From: Isoetes taiwanensis
Taxonomy: Eukaryota > Streptophyta > Lycopodiopsida > Isoetales > Isoetaceae
Direction: 5' to 3'
Assembly (NCBI GenBank): GCA_021234155.1
Contig: JAJEKV010000001.1
Coordinates: 25,779,189-25,843,188 of the forward strand
Length of the DNA: 64,000 nucleotides
Both the position numbers and the translations under genes were made by a program. Shown one piece after another: positions 57,186 to 64,000 of the stretch. Within the stretch, counting starts at the first letter, position 1, and every line of letters starts with the position of its first letter. Below the pieces are notes generated by a model. It had not been told where the DNA came from, did no database searches, and worked only from the letters and a program-made list of their open reading frames with translations.

Positions 57186-58081
57186 TTCTCGGAAACGCTG
57201 GGAGTCTTACGACCGGACCCGTCCTTCCTGCCCAATTAATTTCGTAATTATGCGCCCCCAGAATATTCTCTGGAATGTCTCACGTTCTCACGTATTCCCG
57301 TACTACCCTCCCGCCTGTCTTTAATACTTGTCTTATCTTTCCTTAATTCTTTTTATTATTCAATCTTATTACTATTATTATCGTTATATTTCCTAAATAT
57401 ATTCCTATTTCTGTGCTGTAATCTCTTAACATCGTGTACTTGCCCTCCCCTTTATGTTCCTGCATCATTGTCCTGTTATGTCCGTCTACCCTAAATTGCT
57501 CCCTATTGGGTTTCCCGAATTTCCACCCTATGGCCTGTTCTTGGTTACCCGCATATTTGCGATCTTCTCCATATGTGGCGCCCCCCATACTGTCCTACGT
57601 GTCTACTCATCCAATCTAAGTGGCCACGTAATATCGGTATGTCCAATCTGTTGTTCACGTATATCCACCTGTTTCCCTAGCCGTACCCGCCCTACAATAC
57701 CTGTCATAATACATGGATTCGGATTTTTGAATTTCTCATGACCGTTGTATGTTCGTTATCGGATATGCCTCTGGTTCCGTTTCCCCCCGTCCTTCCTCGA
57801 CCATAGCTCTGTTACCTGTGGTGTTGCGGATCATGACGCACCTATTTCTATTTTATTTTATCCTCCCCTCCTACTATAAATACTACGACTCGGATACTCA
57901 AACTCCCGGTTTACCAGAACTTATACTGTTCCTACAATTTCTAACATATTTTTGATAGAAATCGGGGCACTGTATGAGTTCCCGCTTTCCATCGACTAGT
58001 TCCCATAGCCTAATTTTAATAACGAAGATACTGAATGATATACAAATCATATAATACTGGCCTGTGTGACGCTTTCTCTCC
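57186..58081. other. Non-coding stretch
   Basis: Upstream of the Cys-rich gene on -, and upstream of the phosphatase-like gene on +. No conserved frame seen. Confidence 0.45.
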
Positions 58082-58190
58082 ATCCATCGCCATCGCCATC
58101 GCCAAGGGCCATCGCCATCGCCATCGCCATCGCCATCGCCATCGCCATCGCCGATCGGCCATCGCCATCGCCATCGCCATCGCCATCGCA
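58082..58190. repeat. ATCGCC hexamer microsatellite
   Basis: About 15 copies of CCATCG in three blocks separated by AAGGGCC and GATCGGCC. It is open in several frames (Ala-Ile, Ser-Pro, Arg-His) but without a start context, so it is probably leader or intergenic. The same word on the other strand, GATGGC, opens the peroxidase frame at 31161. Confidence 0.95.
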
Positions 58191-58235
58191 AACCAAAAGC
58201 GTATATTATTCAAAATTTGACAAGATTGGAAGCTT

Positions 58236-60104
58236 GGATTCGGGGTGGTCCCATTTAAGGCAGACGATAGCTCCCCCCCATTTCTGGTAACTTTGGGACA
58301 CAAGGGATTTGGTGGTCTGGAACTGGCACCTGGACCCGTGGCACTATTTGCCATCAATATGATCGAAGACCCCACCCTTTTTTATGACAAAGCTGACATA
58401 GAGCAGTGGTACAAGACGTGTCTGGACATGACCGACCTGGATACTTTCAGTTTCCTTGTCTTTTGCATGCCGGGCAATCAGACAACTTCGCTGTCTCCCA
58501 ATGGGCACCGATATTAACTTCACCAACAAGATCATGCACTCCATATACCGAACTTGATCATGAGTGCGGACTTGGCTTGCCGAAGGCACCAAGCTTTGCC
58601 AACATAGTTTTGGTTTTGATTTCAAGATCGGGCGGTCGACTGGATAAGTGGTGGTCTAGCGAGCATCATTATCTCGACAAGTTCATGATCTCTCAAGAGC
58701 GGATGGAACCAAGGAAGGGGGCAGATTTATGGAGGATGTTCCATCGATGGACAAGGTCAAGAAAGATGGTGCGACGGGTCCTATACATAGAATTCCTATC
58801 CGGCCAAGAGTTATCAAGTACTTCATAACCAGCTTGGTCGAGGAAGATCAAATTGTATGCGAGTGGTACATGAATGGCCTGTTCTCTCAGGGGGCTATGC
58901 TGTTTGGAATGAAACCTATATCCGTGGTTGGAAATAAGGACATGGTTGAAACCATTCGGTCATACCTGGATCTGCTTCATGAGCATTTCAAGGGGAGGAA
59001 GACAAATGGAAGCAGTAAAGACGACGAGGACGAGGGAGACAAAGCTGACGGAGACGAGAATGTCGAAGGTTTGGACCCGAATGCTGCCGAACACATTCTT
59101 GAAAACCTGAGATTGAGGTGAGTTTACTTTGCTCTATCGGTGTTTCTCGACTTCATGAGTCGAAAAACTCGTTCCTTTCAATACCTTTTTCTTTTCATTC
59201 TCGACTCGCGAGTCGAAAAACTCGTTCCTTTCTCGACCGGATGTCATCATTTCGTGGAATTCCAGGTCAACGACTCCGGATCATTGTCATTGGGCAGCGG
59301 TTCACGTCGCGAGGAGGAGAATGAAAAGGACAAAGACAATCCAGAGCAAGACACTGCTCACAGCCAGAAAGGACCTGAAAAGATAATGATCCCGCATTTG
59401 GATCCCGATGAACCGGATATATGGTCAGAGCCAAACTCCAACTGGGATCCAGCTGGTCCCACCAAGCTTGTAATATTTGACGTCAATGGAGTATTAGCTG
59501 CAGTATACCACGATAAAGACGTCCCCGAGATTAACACCTCGCAGATCCCGACCAAAACGGAGCATAAAATAGTGTATCCGAGGCCTAGAGCTAAGGAAAT
59601 TGTTGAATGGTGCCTGGAACGGGGATTCGAAGTGGGCATATGGTCTTGTATGGCAAAGAAAAATATTGTCAATGTTCTTGGTGTTCTCGGCATTTCAATT
59701 TTGAAGTTCAAGTTCGTTTGGGGAAACGAAAGGGTCGAGCATGTGTCGGACCTCGATCCAAATTGGCCACAAAGGGAAGCATATAATGGTGAAAAGGTCG
59801 GCCAGGGGTTTATGAGCAATTCCAGGATTATGGCAAACACAACACGCTGATCATAGACGACTCAGCCTACAAGTGCTATCATAACACGCAAAATACAATC
59901 ATTGCTAAGCCATATCGACCTGAAGAATATGAGACGGATAGGTGGTTGTCCTTCGGACTGTGTCCTGTCTTGGCAGAATCCCGCTTTGCCATTCTTGTCG
60001 CCGATGTGCTTCTGAACTATCCGAGCCTCCGCGGAACCCGATCCGAGAGCAAAGCGATCATGAAAGCTATGGACGACAAATATTTTGGTGAACAAGAAGA
60101 GTGA
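58236..60104 (+). pseudogene. FCP1/SCP-like HAD phosphatase gene, frameshifted
   Basis: N-terminal part from 58236: VPFKADDSSPPFLVTLGHKG, MIEDPTLFYDKADIEQWYKT, then shifts near 58500 and again before 58729 (EDVPSMDKVKKDGATGPIHR, CEWYMNGLFSQGAMLFGMKP), acidic linker and ENLRLR at a GTGAGT donor (59119). The intron to 59272 holds family P palindromes. Exon 2 contains KLVIFDVNGVLAAVYHD (HAD motif I), FEVGIWSCMAKKN (motif II) and, after a one-base shift near 59810, TLIIDDSAYKCYHN (motif III with DD). These are the NIF domain motifs of C-terminal-domain phosphatases. Motif I reads DVNG rather than DxDxT. End TGA 60102-60104. Mg-dependent phosphatase role is expected from the family, not shown. Confidence 0.8.
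59142..59237. repeat. Palindrome family P in the phosphatase-like intron
   Basis: TTTCTCGACTTCATGAGTCG at 59142, then TTCTCGACTCGCGAGTCGAA at 59198 and a half-site at 59228, 55 and 31 bp apart, all inside the intron 59120-59271. Confidence 0.9.
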
Positions 60105-60205
60105 CCTCTGCTTTCAGATAGTCAAATTGTGTGAATATTGTAAACAAACGTGAACACATGTATTGAACATTTTGTAATGAATATACTTGTATATTGAGTT
60201 TTCGC

Positions 60206-60496
60206 TGCCTTTCTCGACTCGTTTCGCTGCCTTTCTCGACTCACGAGTCGAGAAAGGCATGCTTCTCCTGTTCATGAGACCATTTGTATGTTTGATTGTG
60301 TGACTGGATGCAGCCACAAACTATTATGATAATGCTTGTACATTGCGTTTCCTGGGCCTTTCTCGACTCGCGAGTCGAGAAAGGCACTGGTTGTCTCGTT
60401 GACGAAACCATTTGTATGCTTCCGTGTGTGATTGGATGCAACCATATTCTAATGAGAATGGTTGTACTTTCACTTTTATGGGCCTTTCTCGACTCA
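60206..60496. repeat. Palindrome family P array in a 126-bp tandem unit, 3' of the phosphatase relic
   Basis: Half-site at 60210-60220, full palindromes at 60232-60255 and 60359-60382, and a half-site at 60485-60495. The full starts and the last half are 127 and 126 bp apart. The spacers also share ACCATTTGTATG and TGGATGCA, so the whole unit is tandem. Probably in the 3' untranslated region or just beyond. Confidence 0.92.
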
Positions 60497-61725
60497 AGGC
60501 ACTACTTCCCACGTCATTGGATGCAGTTGTATGGAATGAATGTCCTCCATTGTAATTTGATTTCAACATTCTTTTCTTCGTTTTGACTAATGGCACCGTA
60601 ATTGTTAATCATACTCTCCTTGCTCCGTGGTTCGGCACGATCCGACCACGAGCACAGATCTATCTCGGGCATCATCACGAGACTACTTTCGAGGTGGCAC
60701 GATCCCGCTCAAGGCTTAAAGAAATACCGTTAAGCACGCACTCCCGGTCCACGCTACACTCTTGCCCTGCGGGATAAGGTTGCTTGCGCAATTCGAGAGG
60801 TTGCTCGCTACACCACGGGGATAAAGAACGGCGAAGAACAAAGAGAAAGTCCAGAAGCTCAAAGCATCTTGCAAGCATTGCATAACATCCACGGAGGTTG
60901 GGGAAGGAGCATATTCGATGAAAGGTCATGCGGGGCGAGTGGAGAAGTCGGGGTGGACAGGTCGGCCGGTAGCTCGAGAGGCACCTCCACGTGAGGCATT
61001 CCACACTCTTCGTTGCCCCCAAGGCTTACGGTCGGCGTGAAGAAGCGCCGCTAGTTAATCCCCTAAGGTGGACCACCTACCAAGATGATGTAACTGTAGT
61101 GACAGCAAGACCGCCATGGTCTCTGCGTCCGATGTAAAATACATTGTACCTATTCCATTTATTAATAAAAATTCTTTTTCAACTAGTTCTTTGGTTTCAA
61201 TCTTTAATGAATTTCCTTTGTTTCAGTTGCATTGTTCTTGTTCTCGACTCGCTAACCAGGGAAAACTGCAGCAAAGCTGGAATGCAGAGTTTTATTCAAA
61301 AATTCGAATTAAGGATAGTTTTCGGGTCGAGGTGCTTCTTTTTATGTAAATTAACAGGGTTCCGAAAAAAAATGGGAATGGAATGAGTCCCACTTTAATT
61401 AAATACGACTTTTTTATATACCTTCCTAGTATTCACTTTTCAATATTTCAAGACCATGCTCTTCATGCTCCTTATGACCATCAGGTCACAGTTAAGTTGC
61501 CAACACCTCCTTACAAGACTTCAACTTAATCATGAATGCCTTAATACAGGAAGTGACAATATAGAGTTGCAGTATCACCACGGTATGGATGATAATTTCA
61601 ACATCACCAGGGCATACCAGGTGATTACAATATTACCATGGTATAAATGATAATTACAACATATTATGTAGCATAACTAACACAGGTAATTGCCATTGAG
61701 GATCCCAACGGAAGACTGCAACTTA
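60497..61725. other. Non-coding stretch, GC-rich then AT-rich
   Basis: 60590-61060 is GC-rich with short open frames that match nothing known. A last trace of the palindrome half-site (TTCTCGACTCGC) is at about 61239. 61380-61425 shares a 25-bp word with 41250, inverted. Confidence 0.45.
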
Positions 61726-62150
61726 GCTCTGATACAAATTGTTACAGTCTACAAAAAGTAGGATCAATTGTGCTACCTAGAACCCCTAGAGTTCCCCTCA
61801 ACCTGAGTTCCTAGAACTCCCCAAGCACAAACGGTACGGATCCCTAGGATCAGTCAGTCTAAAGCCCAGCCTCAGCAAGTTCTATCTCAAGAACCTAATA
61901 CTGCAGTAGTAGTATTGCTCAAGAAGAGCCCAAATGCTACAATAACGAAAACAACTCCACAAGCCAACACTAGTTTTTGGAGTAGCTCAGAAAGACCCGA
62001 ATTGTTCCCTGATCAATTCGAAATGGGTTCAAACAACAATATATGGAAGATCAAGCAGTATCGATCAGGGAAGATCTCCAATCACGGCTCCAAGAAAAAA
62101 CTGTCCTTTTCCAAAACGCCCCCAATCCTTTATATATGGTAACCAGGGCT
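61726..62150 (-). mobile_element. LTR remnant with primer-binding site
   Basis: On the minus strand TTTGTATCAGAGC (61738-61726) is a near-match to the TGGTATCAGAGC primer site, preceded by an LTR-like end TGTAACA at about 61740-61746. The LTR would extend to about 62150; TATATATGG near 62130 lies in this part. Interior coding towards lower coordinates was not recognised. Truncated and old. Confidence 0.5.
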
Positions 62151-64000
62151 AAGATTAGCCTGGAAACGGCCTATAGGCCTTTATTCCAGCTCAAACCGAG
62201 CATTGGATGATCAGATCCGACCCCTTTTTGTAGGATCTAGCCAACCTGATATAGGTCAAGATCCTTTTGAGACAAATTCCCTTTTAATTCGCTTGGCCAA
62301 TCGGGTGTTGCCAGCCCCCAAATCCAATGGTTGTGTGATTTTTTGGTATGGCCCTTTAACATTTATCCCAGTCCCAAGGTCTGCAAGCGCGACTTGCCTT
62401 TGGACCATAACATGTTCCGGCACTATTAAATTGGAGAAAGAGGCAAATCCATCTGACCATTGTCACTGTGGTTTTTTGTAGCCCAGAAGCGCTGGCATTT
62501 GCAAGTTCCGACAGAAACGAACAGGCAAAAGGCTCACGTGAAGCCTTAACCTTTCTTCCTGTAAGTAACCCATCTTGGGATTCTTCAACTCTACCCGAGT
62601 TTTTTTTGCTCACTATCCTTTGATTCTCAGAATCATAAGTTCACTTTTTAGCCCTGAATCCTTCCTCTTTTTTATGTGCAAGGGCCATTTTTTCAAAAAT
62701 TGATCCCCTGCAATTACTACTCGCAGAATAAAATCAGAGGCAAGACTCACCAGCATCCTCCATGATGCGCCCGCCAGTCGCTCCAAGCATACACCCAGCA
62801 ACCGCCTACACCGGCATGCCTCCATGACCTGTCCATCCAATCTCCAAAACATTCTCCTTCTATTTTTAAATCACGCACTCAGAAATCCAACTCTGTCTCC
62901 TTGAGAACCACCAAATCCATCGCCCGCCAGCAAGCAACTCAAACCCCTTCAAAAAATACTGTCCACATATTGTTTCAGCTACATACAGCCATGAAATCTA
63001 GGCAAAACCATGCCTGAGATACGACCCACAAATACCAAATATAACAAGGTGCTGCGCACGGAGGGTTGCCCTCCGTGACTCGAGGGTGAAGTGGCTTAAA
63101 TCATACTTCAAAGTCATGATTCACAATCAATCAAAAATGCTACTTCAAAACAATACAATACTTGATACTTGATTCTTGTTTTCAACAAGAATTTGACCCT
63201 TGATCCCTAAAATATTATTCTATAGTCATTAAATACTTGATTTATGATCATGACTTTACAATATGCCTCCATCCTATATAAACATATGGTAGGGTTCTAC
63301 AATATGCCTCCATCCTATATAAACATATGGTAGGGTTCAACAATAGAAAGTTGCAAGACTGTCACAGATCTTTTTTTTCCATTGTGCCATGCTGTTGCAT
63401 CTGGTTGTGCCACGTTGTTGCATCTGGAGAGTCGTTTATCTTCAAAATACTTAGGAAAATAACCTAATGTGTCTACATCTTGGATGTCATCAAAGCATCA
63501 AAGCAATCTAAGGAACGTAAGCCTTGATTGTGAGACCAACTTGCAGCTCTTAAAAGTGAGAGGCCGATATGAAGCAGAGGCAAATAAATCTTGGTATGAC
63601 TTTTAACTACTTCTACTCATAGATCTAGACTACTACATCCTGCGTCTGTGTTATACTGGATAGCAGCAGCCTTAGTTGGCTTATCACAGGATAAATAGTT
63701 GGGAATCTAGATTCTTTATACTGTTAAATGGAGATTTGTAGCCTTTAGCTTTGATATTTTAACATTTATTGAAATTATTGAGTGATGGATCATCTTTTAC
63801 ATGTGTTGGATAAATCTGAATGTTTATCTGCTAAAAGCGCTTGATTTCTACATCATAATATTTGTACCATTTAAAAACCATATACGTGTGTGCTGTAGTT
63901 GCATTTGCCGTTTTGCATCTTCATTTGCTTCTGCAAGGTGTGGATGCACAGGTCTTACATCTTCTGTAAATCTGTTCAAACAGCTGATGTATTTTCGACA
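62151..64000. other. AT-rich stretch to the window end
   Basis: No gene recognised. GTTGCATCTGG-type words repeat at 63392 and 63417. A 41-bp tandem duplication is listed separately. Confidence 0.45.
63259..63340. repeat. 41-bp tandem duplication with TATATAAA
   Basis: AATATGCCTCCATCCTATAT with AAACATATGGTAGGGTTC occurs twice in direct tandem. Each copy contains TATATAAAC, a TATA-box-like word, so it may be a duplicated core promoter, but no gene was seen downstream within the window. Confidence 0.85.

Noticed and set aside
58016-58375. Frames through the ATCGCC microsatellite as a repeat protein
   Set aside because: All frames stay open because of the hexamer; there is no conserved sequence on either side in the same frame.

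Overview
This window looks like nuclear DNA of a land plant. It carries a spliced class III peroxidase gene, remnants of a plant-type borate exporter (BOR) and of a PPR protein, Ty3/gypsy and TRIM retrotransposons with tRNA-Met primer sites, and GT-AG introns throughout. Low gene density, many broken genes and several families known to me mainly outside flowering plants (a DUF7869-like transposase-type protein, a ParB/amino-methyltransferase-like gene, a PD-(D/E)XK-like gene) hint at a bryophyte, lycophyte or fern, but the sequence alone does not settle this. Only one gene, the peroxidase at 31161-32529, is complete and clearly functional in appearance.

Layout. 1-2.3 kb: a Ty3/gypsy pol gene on + split by a 5'-truncated LINE on -. 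2.9-7.3 kb: a decayed multi-exon gene on - combining a ParB-like segment with a beta-order DNA amino-methyltransferase-like domain. 10.1-11.3 kb: a possible two-exon 53-residue gene whose intron holds a foldback MITE. 12.2-15.2 kb: dispersed and tandem repeats. 16.2-20.7 kb: LINE-2 on +, with 5' monomers, but cut off inside ORF2. 21.5-26.5 kb: a tandem segmental duplication with two broken copies of a PD-(D/E)XK-like gene. 27.2-30.5 kb: a BOR pseudogene fused to a PPR fragment. 31.2-32.5 kb: the peroxidase. 33-41.5 kb: mostly non-coding, with one MITE and one near-intact TRIM. 41.6-44.1 kb: a broken DUF7869-like gene on -. 44.6-61.3 kb: a region marked by short palindromes, holding a possible 70-residue gene, an unknown gene interrupted by LINE-3 (on -), a Cys-rich gene and a broken FCP1/SCP-like phosphatase. 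61.7-64 kb: an LTR remnant and AT-rich DNA.

Two signals stand out. First, the 5' leaders of LINE-2 and LINE-3 contain diverged monomers that share a four-helix fold: stem sequences differ between monomers while pairing is kept, and the motif GAYAG recurs on the 5' side of both domains. The same LINEs and two orphan 3' ends share a 3' stem-loop followed by an ATTCT-type tail. Second, a perfect 24-bp palindrome built from the half-site TTTCTCGACTC, with paired-arm variants beginning ATTCTC and ending GAGAAT, is repeated through introns and flanks over about 15 kb, in one place as six copies at roughly 61-bp spacing.

Function links between the genes cannot be inferred: this is a eukaryotic window with independent genes, most of them relics.
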